Part shown: in pieces, positions 55,323-64,000 of the stretch
Position numbering within the stretch: the first letter of the stretch is position 1
Layout: every line of letters starts with the position of its first letter
Source of the DNA: Marinomonas sp. TW1
GTDB lineage: Bacteria > Pseudomonadota > Gammaproteobacteria > Pseudomonadales > Marinomonadaceae
Assembly: GCF_001625355.1 (NCBI RefSeq)
Contig: NZ_JSEE01000001.1
Location: 62,001 to 126,000 of the forward strand
Length of the DNA: 64,000 bases
Reading direction: 5' to 3'
Notes under the pieces: model-generated
What the model saw: the letters and a program-made list of their open reading frames with translations, nothing else
Told to the model about the DNA's origin: nothing
The model's database searches: none
Translations under genes and position numbers: made by a program

Positions 55323-56702
55323 ATGACCAGATCGAAAAATGAAAACTTGCTCATGTTCGCTGGCCTTTTCGCCAGTTTTTTGGGTTTTACCAATATGTCG
55401 GTTGCCAGTGAATATTCACAGCCACTGCCTAGTTTATCAGCAGAAGAAAAGCTGGAATTCCGCATTGGCGAAGGCGTGTTTCAGAAATTTTGGGTTCCCT
55501 CTCCCTCCTCCACAACCGCCAGTGATGGTTTAGGGCCACTGTACAACACTCGCTCCTGTAACAATTGCCATGTCAACAACGGTCGCGGCCATGCACCAGA
55601 AGCCCATGTCAGTGGTGCGACGATTCCCTCGTTTATGGTTCGTTTTGGCAAGCGCTATCCAGACTCAATGCAGCATCACGATGGCATCTTCCCGAGTGTT
55701 GGCGACGCTCATTATGGCGGGCAGCTTCAAGGTCAAAGTGCCAACGGCACTCTGCCGGAAGGCGACTTTCATCTTACCTATCAAACTCATGTCGAGGTCT
55801 TAGCTGACGGCCACCAAGTATCACTTAGAAAGCCCGTTCTGCACTGGGGCAAATTGCATTATGGTCCTTTTGAAACCGATACCGGCTTTACGCTACTTAA
55901 CACCCCGTCACTGGTTGGTATGGGACTACTCGACAATATTCCTGCCCCATACATAATCGCCAATGCCGACCCAGACGATACAGATCAAGATGGCATTAGC
56001 GGTAAAGTCAGTTGGATACCGGGGCAACACAAACCCGTTGTTGGTCGTTTTGGCTATAAAGCCTCTACACCCAGCGTTACCGCGCAGAATCAGCTCGCAT
56101 TTAATACGGATTTAGGATTATCCACCACACTATTTCCTGCACCTTCAGGTGACTGTACCGCATTACAACTAGAGTGCTTAAACAGCCCAAATGGCAATAG
56201 CCCTCATCTGGATAATCTCGAGGTCGACAAACAACAATCTCGACTGGTCGATTTGTTTGTTTCCTTAGCCGCGCCACCCGCCATGCGAAATTTATCTGAG
56301 CCTGATTTCCTAGCAGGAAAAGACATTTTCATCGATTCTGGTTGTGCCAGTTGCCACACTCCAAAAATGGTCACTGGCAATGATTCACCGTATTCTGTCT
56401 TAAAAAATCGCACTTTTTACCCTTTTACCGATATGCTTCTTCACGATATGGGGGCAGAATTACGTTCGGGGTTTCCCGTTTACTCCGCCGAACCTCAAGA
56501 ATGGCGAACGGCTCCCCTTTGGGGCATTGGCTTATCTGACAAGGTATCGGGGCGAGTGGGCTTTCTTCATGATGGACGGGCTCGAACGATCGAAGAGGCC
56601 ATACTATGGCACGGCGGTGAAGCCCAATCGAGCCAGCAAGCTTACAAACGTTTAAGCAAAGAATATCGCCAAAAACTCATTTATTTTCTGGAGTCGTTGT
56701 AA
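55323..56702 (+). CDS. Di-heme oxidoreductase (DUF1111 family)
   Basis: A 459-residue exported cytochrome with a signal peptide (helix LLMFAGLFASFLGFTNM, cleavage near VAS). Two heme-binding CxxCH motifs, CNNCH and CASCH, are present, with HDMGAELRSGFP and APLWGIGLSDKV typical of DUF1111 proteins. It stands between two imelysin genes, a known grouping for iron acquisition. The ATG of the next gene overlaps its stop by one base. Confidence 0.9.
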   Translation: MTRSKNENLLMFAGLFASFLGFTNMSVASEYSQPLPSLSAEEKLEFRIGEGVFQKFWVPSPSSTTASDGLGPLYNTRSCNNCHVNNGRGHAPEAHVSGATIPSFMVRFGKRYPDSMQHHDGIFPSVGDAHYGGQLQGQSANGTLPEGDFHLTYQTHVEVLADGHQVSLRKPVLHWGKLHYGPFETDTGFTLLNTPSLVGMGLLDNIPAPYIIANADPDDTDQDGISGKVSWIPGQHKPVVGRFGYKASTPSVTAQNQLAFNTDLGLSTTLFPAPSGDCTALQLECLNSPNGNSPHLDNLEVDKQQSRLVDLFVSLAAPPAMRNLSEPDFLAGKDIFIDSGCASCHTPKMVTGNDSPYSVLKNRTFYPFTDMLLHDMGAELRSGFPVYSAEPQEWRTAPLWGIGLSDKVSGRVGFLHDGRARTIEEAILWHGGEAQSSQQAYKRLSKEYRQKLIYFLESL

Positions 56703-57760
56703 TGAAGTACCTTCCAAAAATCATGGCCGTTGCGATTAGCGCCAGTGCCCCTTTACTAGGCTTTGCAGGACAATGGCAAGGCCCTCTAAATGGCATTATT
56801 TCTGACGTTATTCGCAGCGGCTATGACTCTTATGCTGTTTCTGCTAACACACTCGCTCAACAAGCCACGCAATTATGCAGCGTTCCGAGTAAAGCGAACC
56901 AAGCTGAGACGCAAACCGCTTTCCAAAAAAACGCACTCGATTGGCAGCAAGTACAATGGTTAAACTTTGGCCCTGTCACTTATTTCATGCGTTATTATGC
57001 ATTTGAATATTGGCCAGACAAAAAAGGCGTCACTCAGCGCCAATTACGAGCGCTGGCTCAGCAAAACCCAAGCGTGATGGAAACGCCTAAATTTTGGACA
57101 TCAGCCAGTATTGCTGTACGTGGTCTGACCGCCATAGAAAGTCTTTTGTATCACCCAGATTTTTCTCCAATGGCCACTAAAGACCACTGTCATTTATTAG
57201 AGAAAGTGACAGAGCATCAATTTAGCAGCGCCAACGCTGTGGCCAAACAGTGGCAAGACAGTCGAGCGCAGGACTGGGTATTTGCAGAAGATGGCGCGGA
57301 GTTCGATGCAGAACACGCTGCACTGGAGCAAGTACTACAACAGTGGCTTGAGCACATGTCTGCCGTGAAAGACGCCAAATTGGAAACACCGATTGGCTAT
57401 AAAGGCCATGAGAATCTAAAACTGGCGGAATTTTATCGCAGCAATCTATCATTAGCGTCTATTCAAGCCAATTTATTGTCTTATCGTAAAATTTATCATG
57501 CCGGTCAACCTTCCCTGTACGACATTGCACAGCAACAATACCCTTCATTAGCCAATCAACTTGAAAAAACGTTAATCAATAATCAAAAACTGGCTCTGCA
57601 ACTGCCAGCGGATTATTTCCAATCTGGCTACTCAAAAACACAACGCATTGAGATGGCGACACCACTGATCAAATCCATTTCGGCTAGCCAGAGCTATTTA
57701 ACCCAACTGGTCACTCAACTTGGCTTCCAGATTGGCTTTAATAGTCGCGATGGAGATTAA
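56702..57760 (+). CDS. Second imelysin family periplasmic protein
   Basis: A 352-residue protein with a signal peptide (cleavage near GFAG). The imelysin domain is recognisable from NFGPVTYFMRYYAFEYWPD and AVRGLTAIESLLYHPDF, where the GxHxxE is changed to LTAIE. It is more divergent than the first. Operon member. Confidence 0.87.
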   Translation: MKYLPKIMAVAISASAPLLGFAGQWQGPLNGIISDVIRSGYDSYAVSANTLAQQATQLCSVPSKANQAETQTAFQKNALDWQQVQWLNFGPVTYFMRYYAFEYWPDKKGVTQRQLRALAQQNPSVMETPKFWTSASIAVRGLTAIESLLYHPDFSPMATKDHCHLLEKVTEHQFSSANAVAKQWQDSRAQDWVFAEDGAEFDAEHAALEQVLQQWLEHMSAVKDAKLETPIGYKGHENLKLAEFYRSNLSLASIQANLLSYRKIYHAGQPSLYDIAQQQYPSLANQLEKTLINNQKLALQLPADYFQSGYSKTQRIEMATPLIKSISASQSYLTQLVTQLGFQIGFNSRDGD

Positions 57761-57761
57761 G

Positions 57762-58865
57762 ATGTTATCTCGACGCCGTTTTTTAGCTCTGAGCGGGGCG
57801 CTTGCTAGCGCGCCGTCTTGGGCTGCAATTGCCGTCTCTGATGATAAAAGCTTATTTGCTTCGGCTTTCTCACAGAGCAAATCAGAGCATTTTTTTGGCC
57901 TATTCAACACCAAAGGTAACCTTGTTTGGCAAACTAGATTGCCGGATCGCGCTCACGCACCGGTTGTCCATCCAAACCAAGCCATTGTTGGCATTGTGGC
58001 TCGACGACCGGGTTTTTTTATCGATTTTTTCAATGTCGCAAGTCATGACAAAATCCTGCGAATTGAACCAGAAAAAGACCATCATTTTTATGGTCATGCA
58101 CTCTTTACCCGTGATGGTCAACGCTTAATCACGCAAGAAAATCACTACCCTTCTGGTGATGGTAAGGTGTTTATACGCGAATGGCCAAGCGGCCACATTT
58201 TAGACGTGTATTCCAGCCACGGCATTGGTCCTCATGAAGCGGTTTTACTCAATGACGACGTGCTGGTCATTGCCAATGGTGGCTTAAAAACTCATCCAGA
58301 CAATGATCGCCAAGTTCTTAATCTGGATACCATGTCACCAAATGTGACCTATTTATCATTAAAGGATGGCAAACCATTAAACCAAGCCTCCAACGCCAAA
58401 GAGTTACATCAGCTGAGCATTCGTCACTTAGATGTTAATCAACATGGTACGGTGGCACTTGGTTTTCAATATCAAGGTCCATTATGGGACCAAGTCCCCT
58501 TGGTTGCCTTATCTCGCATTGATCAACCCGAGTTAGATTATTTACCCATCCCAGAACAAGTAAGAGCCCGTTTTAAACAATATTGCGGTAGCGTGTGTTT
58601 TGATCAGTCTGGTGACGTATTGGCCATTAGCACCCCTCGCGGCGGTTTTGTCGCCTACTGGCACGTGGACACGAAAACCTTTTTAGGCATTGATAATTGC
58701 CGTGACGTTTGCGGTTTGGTTGCCCATGGCAATGCACATGAATTTATTCTGACAACGGGGACAGGCAATCAATATGTCAGCAATCCAGTCGGTGAACACA
58801 TTAATTTGATTAAGAAGCACCCAACAGTTCACTGGGACAACCATTTACGGCAAATTAATACATAA
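57762..58865 (+). CDS. DUF1513 family exported protein
   Basis: A 367-residue protein with a likely Tat-type signal (MLSRRRFLALSGALASAPSWA is the start, split here: twin arginines at 4-6). The rest is a beta-propeller-like DUF1513 domain with APVVHPNQAIVGIVARRPG and GIGPHEAVLLNDDVLVIANG. Function unknown, but it regularly closes the imelysin operon. The ATG at 57762 follows GGAG and lies one base after the previous stop. Confidence 0.9.
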   Translation: MLSRRRFLALSGALASAPSWAAIAVSDDKSLFASAFSQSKSEHFFGLFNTKGNLVWQTRLPDRAHAPVVHPNQAIVGIVARRPGFFIDFFNVASHDKILRIEPEKDHHFYGHALFTRDGQRLITQENHYPSGDGKVFIREWPSGHILDVYSSHGIGPHEAVLLNDDVLVIANGGLKTHPDNDRQVLNLDTMSPNVTYLSLKDGKPLNQASNAKELHQLSIRHLDVNQHGTVALGFQYQGPLWDQVPLVALSRIDQPELDYLPIPEQVRARFKQYCGSVCFDQSGDVLAISTPRGGFVAYWHVDTKTFLGIDNCRDVCGLVAHGNAHEFILTTGTGNQYVSNPVGEHINLIKKHPTVHWDNHLRQINT

Positions 58866-58975
58866 TTATTTAAATATAAACCATTTCTTGCATGGTCAAA
58901 GTCAGTATTTTTCGGTAATGTCTAGAACAAGCCCTATTATGTGGCTTTTTTCTTTTTACATTATGAAGTTGATTA

Positions 58976-61228
58976 ATGTTGATAGACTCTCTTAAGCAGT
59001 ATTTTTTTATCGATTCGGATCACACCAGTGGACAGAGCGAGGGCTCTTTTCAACTGAGCATACTTCGAATCCTGATTGCATTGACCATCAGTATTTTTTT
59101 CATTTCGGAGTTACACTCGCTGTTTACCCATGGTGAGCTTTTCTTCTTTGAAATGAATAGCTTATATTTATGTGTGTTGTTTGCACTGCTGTACTTTAGT
59201 AAAGACCACTCGCAAACTGGCGCTTTCTTGTTCGTCTTATCGCTTATTCTTGTGAGCGGTATTATGTTGTTCACCAACCCAGAACAAGAGTCTGAGAAGT
59301 ACGCCCTTATTGCGCTGTATTCCATTCCATTAATTACTCGACTACTGTTTAGCTTTAAAGCTTCTTTAGTGGTGATGGCCCTCAATTTCGCACCATTTTA
59401 TTTCGTCACCACACAGTGGTTAGACAGCTTACCTTCTAATGAGTCTTCTTCATTTTATTTCCAATTGCTAACCTTTATGACACTGAATATTGGCTTGCCC
59501 TTGGCCGTTTCACAAATCATACATTCGTTAGAAAACCACAGTGCTCGTATGCGAGCCTTGTACCGCAAGCTCAACGAAAACTATCTGTTGTACGAAGAAT
59601 TCTTTGAGAATACAGGCACGCCCACTCTGTTGTGTGATCAGCGCGGCGTGTTGATAAAAGCGAATCAATTCGCTAAAAAATTACTCGGTCAAAAAGACAG
59701 CACCGCATTTTCCGGTACTCGAATGGGTGACTGGCTCTCTCCCCTTAATAATGAGTCGAAGCTCTTCTGGCAATCTAACAAAGCCGAATGCACACTCAAG
59801 CATGACACCGACACGCACATTCAAGTTCGTCGCGCTTCTCTCACTAATCATGGTCATTATATTTTACACTTGGATAATATGACCGAGTTTCGCGCCATTC
59901 AGCAGAAACTAGAAAGCTCTCAGCAAACCAACAGCCGACTCGCGCACTTTGATCTACTAACCTTGCTGCCTAATCACTTAAACTTTTGCCGCCAGGTCAA
60001 CATGAAGATTAATGAGCAAGAGCATCACTTAACCGGCGCTATGTTTATTATTCGTATCAGTCAGTTCAAACTACTCAATAAGCAATACGGCAAAGACAAT
60101 GCCAATAAAATCATTCTCAACTTTTCCAAATCCCTACAGAGTAAGCTCTCAAATCAAGCCATTGTGGGTCGTCTTCGCGGTATAAAATTTGCCTGCTTTG
60201 TGCCTCTAAGCCAAACGCATTTGATCCAAAAAAACCTGACAACCTTAATCCAGTCTTTATTACCAGCCCAGCTGATGCTCGATGGTCAGAAACTCAATAT
60301 GGATTACCAACTCGGCATTTCTTATTACCATACCGATGGCAAAACAGCTGAAGAATTATTAGAACACTGTGAAATGGCATTAGAATATTCCACCAGCACA
60401 GATAAGTTTTCTTTTTACAACCACAGCCTAGAAAGCAAACTGGTCAGAGAACACAATCTAGGCTTAAAGCTTAGTGCCGCCATTAAAAATAAAAACATTG
60501 ATATTTGGTTGCAACCTCAAGTCAGCGCAAATGGCGAGGTCCGCTCCTTTGAAGCCCTTGCCCGCTGGAATAACGAGGGAGAGTTTGTTTCCCCAATGGT
60601 GTTTATCAAGCTGGCTGAAGATTTAGGCATGCTGCCATTATTGGCTGAAAACCTCGTCAGAGAACTGGTCGATACCCTGACTGTTTGGCATAAAGAACAC
60701 ATCAGAACGCCCATTGCACTAAACTTAGCCGGACAGGAACTGATGAATGACGCGTTTTTTGCTTTATTAATGACCCTGATTGCAGACAATCCTTGGTTAA
60801 GAGACATGTTGGAGCTAGAGATCACAGAAACCAGCTCGGTCATGACCCATCCATTGATACATAAACGCTTACGCAGTTTGTCGCAATATGGCTACTCCAT
60901 TGCCATTGATGACTTTGGAACAGGCCAAGCCTCTCTTGGACAATTGGTCGACATTCCGGCCAACATACTGAAAATTGACCGTCGCTTTGTGTCACCCTTA
61001 CCGCAAGACCAACGACATGTTGATATCGTCAAATCCACCATCCAATTAGCTAATTCACTTAATATGCAAGTCGTTGCGGAAGGCATTGAAACCAAAGAAC
61101 AAGCAACTCTGCTTATTGCCCTTGGCTGCCATACCCTACAAGGCTATTATTACGCCAAGCCGTCACCGCTTTCGGACTGGACAGCCAATGGCCACGAAAA
61201 AGCCAAACAACATAGAATGGTGTATTAA
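58976..61228 (+). CDS. Membrane GGDEF(degenerate)-EAL protein, probable c-di-GMP phosphodiesterase
   Basis: A 750-residue protein. Five or six N-terminal helices (about 25-190), a PAS-like sensor (about 205-300), a degenerate GGDEF (RGIKF where RxGGDEF is expected, so no cyclase activity), and a C-terminal EAL domain with EALARW, ELEITETS, IDDFGTG, LKIDRRF, EGIE and QGYYYAKP intact. I expect hydrolysis of c-di-GMP regulated by the membrane part. It follows the imelysin operon after 110 bases; the link is unclear. Confidence 0.93.
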   Translation: MLIDSLKQYFFIDSDHTSGQSEGSFQLSILRILIALTISIFFISELHSLFTHGELFFFEMNSLYLCVLFALLYFSKDHSQTGAFLFVLSLILVSGIMLFTNPEQESEKYALIALYSIPLITRLLFSFKASLVVMALNFAPFYFVTTQWLDSLPSNESSSFYFQLLTFMTLNIGLPLAVSQIIHSLENHSARMRALYRKLNENYLLYEEFFENTGTPTLLCDQRGVLIKANQFAKKLLGQKDSTAFSGTRMGDWLSPLNNESKLFWQSNKAECTLKHDTDTHIQVRRASLTNHGHYILHLDNMTEFRAIQQKLESSQQTNSRLAHFDLLTLLPNHLNFCRQVNMKINEQEHHLTGAMFIIRISQFKLLNKQYGKDNANKIILNFSKSLQSKLSNQAIVGRLRGIKFACFVPLSQTHLIQKNLTTLIQSLLPAQLMLDGQKLNMDYQLGISYYHTDGKTAEELLEHCEMALEYSTSTDKFSFYNHSLESKLVREHNLGLKLSAAIKNKNIDIWLQPQVSANGEVRSFEALARWNNEGEFVSPMVFIKLAEDLGMLPLLAENLVRELVDTLTVWHKEHIRTPIALNLAGQELMNDAFFALLMTLIADNPWLRDMLELEITETSSVMTHPLIHKRLRSLSQYGYSIAIDDFGTGQASLGQLVDIPANILKIDRRFVSPLPQDQRHVDIVKSTIQLANSLNMQVVAEGIETKEQATLLIALGCHTLQGYYYAKPSPLSDWTANGHEKAKQHRMVY

Positions 61229-61446
61229 TCCGCCATCTAACACCGCATCCTTTACCACTTCATTCATACCATCATCAGACACATCTGCCTTTAACTAAGT
61301 ACTTATTCGCTTAGCCTCTCAGCACAGAACGATCACATCTTCCTAGCAAAATACAGAGTCACCTCTTCACCAAAGACTTTCCATTTATCTATGTAAAAAT
61401 AATCATTGAATCCAATAACAAGACCATGACTGACTAAATTCAGAGC

Positions 61447-61480
61447 AAAAAAAACCAGAGCCTAGGCTCTGGTTTTATAT
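61447..61480 (-). terminator. Terminator of the fadL-like gene
   Basis: AAAACCAGAGCC-TA-GGCTCTGGTTTT, perfect 12-bp stem, followed on the minus strand by a run of eight T. Confidence 0.92.
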
Positions 61481-61499
61481 TGAGTAGAATCAATGCAGA

Positions 61500-62819
61500 T
61501 TAGAACGCCATGCTAACAGACGCGGAGAAAACGTTTGCAGAAGATTCATAGTCTGCGTTTAATGTACCACGCCCCTGATCCTCTTCACCCGAGCCAGTGA
61601 AATCACGATCGACAGATACATCTTCAATCATGACATGAGTGAAAGCAAAGCTTGCCGAGGTCATATCGTTGAAGTCATAAGTTGCACCAACTGAGATCCA
61701 CTTACGATCGCCATCTGGCGTACGCGCTGAGCGGTATTCATCCGTCACAGGGGAATTATCCATTGCAATACCAGTACGTAGGGTTAACTTATCAGAGTAA
61801 ACATAGTTTACACCGGCAGAATACATCCACTGATCTTCAAAGCCGAAAGTTAACACTGAATTTGGCTGATTACTATCAAAATCAATGTTGATACCATCCA
61901 TCGAGCCCCATCCAGTACGAATAGCAGAAAGACCAAGCGTCAATTTATCGGAAAGGTCATGCTCGACACTCAAAGTTAATACTGATGGAAAAGTAATTGA
62001 GTCAGTAACATCTGCATCAACAGTACCAACACCAGCCACAATAGCAGCAGGCACATCAGAATATTTAACATCACCCTCAAAATCGAAATCAACTTCGCTT
62101 CGATAACCCGCACCGAGTCTAGTCCCTTTAACGGGCTCAAACATTACACCTAAACTAAAACCTACACCTGTTGCGTCTGCTTCAATACGACCAATTCCTT
62201 CGGTCCCACTAAAACCAACTGCAGACTCAAGTACGACTTCGGCTTGATGAAGTTGTAAACTTGCACCAACAGAAAGTTTTTCGGATACTCGATGTGCTAA
62301 AGCAAAACTCAGAGCAATATCTTGAATGCCTGTTTCAGTCGCATGGAAACGTCCGGCCCACTCTTGACCATAGTCACCAGACAGACCAAAAGGAACATTT
62401 AATGAAATACCAGCAACCGTTTTATCAGATATTGGCTTAGCAAAATAGAGAGAAGGCACTAAGGTATCATCAACAGAATCCTGAGTAACACCATCAGAGG
62501 ATATATCTTGCGAGGGAAGCCCCCCTGAAGTATAAGTAAATCTTGCATCTTCTGCTGAATTTAAATCCACATCCATACTCGGCATAACATAAGCACCAGA
62601 GGCCATGAATGTCGTACTCTCAGCATTTGTAAACAGCGCAGGGTTCCAGAAGCTAAAAGAAATGTCACTAGTCGAAGCGGCAGCACCAGCAAGCGCTGCA
62701 CCAGAAGCGGTCGCACTGTGGTCGTTTAAAGCAAAACCAGCTGAATAGGCACTGGACGCTGCTGCAACGGATACGGCAACAACACTTGCTTTAAACAAAC
62801 CTTTAGATGAGGTAGTCAT
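61500..62819 (-). CDS. FadL family outer-membrane porin
   Basis: A 439-residue outer-membrane protein of the OmpP1/FadL/TodX family that passes long-chain fatty acids or other hydrophobic compounds. Signal peptide ending SSAYSA, then GFALNDHSATASGAALAGAA, the N-terminal hatch. NVPFGLSGDYGQEWAGRF and a terminal beta strand ending in phenylalanine (SASVSMAF) are typical. GGAG precedes the ATG at 62819. A TATAAT lies at 62877-62882 on the minus strand. Confidence 0.94.
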   Translation of the reverse strand: MTTSSKGLFKASVVAVSVAAASSAYSAGFALNDHSATASGAALAGAAASTSDISFSFWNPALFTNAESTTFMASGAYVMPSMDVDLNSAEDARFTYTSGGLPSQDISSDGVTQDSVDDTLVPSLYFAKPISDKTVAGISLNVPFGLSGDYGQEWAGRFHATETGIQDIALSFALAHRVSEKLSVGASLQLHQAEVVLESAVGFSGTEGIGRIEADATGVGFSLGVMFEPVKGTRLGAGYRSEVDFDFEGDVKYSDVPAAIVAGVGTVDADVTDSITFPSVLTLSVEHDLSDKLTLGLSAIRTGWGSMDGINIDFDSNQPNSVLTFGFEDQWMYSAGVNYVYSDKLTLRTGIAMDNSPVTDEYRSARTPDGDRKWISVGATYDFNDMTSASFAFTHVMIEDVSVDRDFTGSGEEDQGRGTLNADYESSANVFSASVSMAF

Positions 62820-62876
62820 AATAATCTCCATTATTATTTTTATTGGAATATACGATTGATCACTTTATACGTTTCT

Positions 62877-62882
62877 ATTATA
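62877..62882 (-). promoter_or_regulatory. -10 box of the fadL-like gene
   Basis: TATAAT about 58 bases before the ATG. The -35 region (TGGTAA) is weak, so an activator may be needed. Confidence 0.4.
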
Positions 62883-63102
62883 GAGTCCCGTCTCATGATA
62901 TTACCAGCATGTATTTCATGCGCAATACAATATGCAAAAAATAACTTCGAAACATTACGTTTAGACACATAAAAAGCCACTCACAACAGATGAAGTCAGA
63001 TCGTAAAGTATAGACCTCATTTCTTAGACTAAACATGGTAAATAAGTTCCGTAAAAAGCCTACCTGCGGATGGCTTCATGGTGTCTTGCTTCCCTTATAA
63101 AA

Positions 63103-63148
63103 TCAAAAATGGCTCAGCGGGCTTTATCCGCGCCGTCGCGATTTTTGA
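63103..63148. repeat. Inverted repeat TCAAAAAT/ATTTTTGA with GC-rich interior
   Basis: In an otherwise gene-free stretch (62832-63617) the perfect 8-bp repeat encloses 30 GC-rich bases that themselves fold (GCGG/CCGC). On the plus strand the area reads MVSCFPYKIKNGSAGFIRAV, so it could also be a coding remnant. The nature is unknown. Confidence 0.4.
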
Positions 63149-63206
63149 CTAACAGCCGCTTATCAAAAACGCTCTAAGTAAAAGTACTCTCTAAGCAAAG
63201 CATAAA

Positions 63207-63249
63207 ATAAAAAACACGGTAAACCACAAAAGGTAGACCGTGTTTTTTT
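63207..63249. terminator. Strong orphan terminator
   Basis: AAAACACGGT with CACGGT-AA-ACC pairing GGT-AG-ACCGTG around ACAAAA and followed by seven T on plus, and TTTTTTATTTTAT on minus. No gene immediately precedes it on either strand, so it may end an unrecognised small transcript. Confidence 0.7.
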
Positions 63250-63423
63250 ATGCCCGCATATCAGCGCTTAATATCATCACATTCCCCTGCCATATGACCA
63301 GCACATCCAGTAACAAACGGGGAATAAAATAGCTGGTGCATATTTTTGATGACAAGGCATTGATAGAGAAGAGTCTTTTCAGAGCTTTGTACTAACTTAC
63401 AAATGTAAAATGGGAGGATATGA

Positions 63424-63519
63424 GAGCGTTTTTATAGCAACCGCGCGGTGTTTGTGAAAGGCATAGATGTGAGTTACTACTACGAAGGCTACAGCGAATT
63501 TAAAATCGAAGAGCTCTAA
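63424..63519 (+). pseudogene. Possible 3' remnant of a coding sequence
   Basis: An open frame directly after an in-frame TGA reads ERFYSNRAVFVKGIDVSYYY and then EGYSEFKIEEL before its stop. It has protein-like composition but no start or ribosome site. Family not recognised. Confidence 0.25.
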
Positions 63520-63573
63520 CAGCACAAAGAGCGAAAGCCCTTTCTTGCCTTAGCACAATCAATTTTACAAACT

Positions 63574-63600
63574 AAAAAGCCGCTGCTAAGCGGCTCTTTT
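63574..63600 (-). terminator. Terminator of the small gene at 63618
   Basis: AGCCGCT-GCTA-AGCGGCT hairpin followed by TTTTT on the minus strand; a CTTTT also follows on plus. Confidence 0.75.
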
Positions 63601-63617
63601 CTAAATAATACCGCCAT

Positions 63618-63779
63618 TTATTGTGGCATTTTCTTAGCTTTTTCAAGCATTTGTTGCTGCTCTTCAATCGCTTTTTTTGCGATCCTATCAAAAAACTGGC
63701 GCTTTTCAGCAGACTTAGCATGTCGGAAAAAATCAGAAAAAGGCGTCGATTTCACTTTTTCTTTTTTGATCATTAGCAT
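63618..63779 (-). CDS. Small basic protein of 53 residues, unknown function
   Basis: An ATG at 63779 with AAGGAG seven bases before starts MLMIKKEKVKSTPFSDFFRH, continuing with lysine- and glutamine-rich helix AIEEQQQMLEKAKKMPQ. A terminator follows its stop. Strong ribosome site and terminator make it a likely real small gene. No family recognised. Confidence 0.65.
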   Translation of the reverse strand: MLMIKKEKVKSTPFSDFFRHAKSAEKRQFFDRIAKKAIEEQQQMLEKAKKMPQ

Positions 63780-63978
63780 TTTTCATCTCCTTAACTATCG
63801 TAAACCTACAATAGCCTCTAATTGCTCACGATTGTACTTTTTGCGCAAAACTTTACTGATAGTTAATTATCAAGAAACACACGTCCCATCCTGCTTAAAA
63901 CGAATTACTTGCAAATATTGACTCATATAGCTAAGATTCACACATCTCATCTACCATGTGTAGAAGGAGTTACGACAC

Positions 63979-63996
63979 CGTCCTCGTAAGAGGACG
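63979..63996. terminator. Hairpin at the window edge
   Basis: CGTCCTC-GTAA-GAGGACG. Whatever follows is outside the window, so its role cannot be judged. Confidence 0.3.
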
Positions 63997-64000
63997 AGGT

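Overview
The window reads as a chromosome segment of a marine gammaproteobacterium of the Oceanospirillales, most like Marinomonas. This is an inference from gene content and order (truA-fimV, fxsA next to groES-groEL, a long-form LeuA, ynjBCD, a BCCT carrier, imelysin iron genes) and from moderate GC. No rRNA or tRNA gene was seen. One structural RNA, the SRP 4.5S RNA, is clear.

Layout. 1-4.3 kb: minus-strand trpF (cut by the window edge), truA and fimV, then a stand-alone EAL protein. 4.6-7.6 kb: groEL, groES and fxsA with a sigma-32-like promoter, then an alkyltransferase-like gene. 7.8-17.4 kb: housekeeping genes (BCCT transporter, yajQ, a panE-like gene, cvfB, DUF1415, a DEAD-box helicase, ribA, an Lrp regulator, leuA). 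17.4-20.9 kb: a Cro/CI phage-type switch followed by csrA and, convergently, LexA-controlled umuDC. 21.3-28.7 kb: two chemoreceptors, a lysine-rich orphan, the 4.5S RNA, a queD-like gene coupled to hisI, and a class II amidotransferase. 28.7-41.9 kb: a dioxygenase, a UvrD-like helicase, an AstE-like hydrolase, a ynjBCD-type ABC transporter, a glutathione peroxidase, YjiH, a queuosine-tRNA-mannosyltransferase-like glycosyltransferase, a dienelactone hydrolase and yaeQ. 42.1-43.8 kb: a small ORF, a DUF1127 gene, then a second Cro/CI/CsrA module. 44-52.8 kb: dld, a decayed hsdS tail, a DUF6161-McrB-McrC defence cluster, and a BaiN-type flavoprotein. 53-58.9 kb: a gene behind two tandem LexA boxes, then a Fur-box-preceded imelysin operon. 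59-64 kb: a GGDEF(degenerate)-EAL protein, a FadL porin, an 800-base stretch of remnants and hairpins, and a 53-residue small gene.

The most notable structure is the duplicated module cro(-) / cI(+) / csrA(+). In both copies the csrA promoter contains a sequence found in that module's own cro-cI control region: 18 of 19 bases identical in module 1, and a closely matching 24-25-base segment in module 2. The two modules use different operator sequences. This suggests that each switch controls a post-transcriptional regulator of the CsrA family. Four perfect CTGT-N8-ACAG LexA boxes lie in the window: before umuD, over the csrA2 promoter, and in tandem before the membrane-protein gene at 53137. 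Together they suggest an SOS-linked CsrA circuit that I do not recognise as described. All functional statements are read from sequence motifs and family knowledge; no database search was possible.
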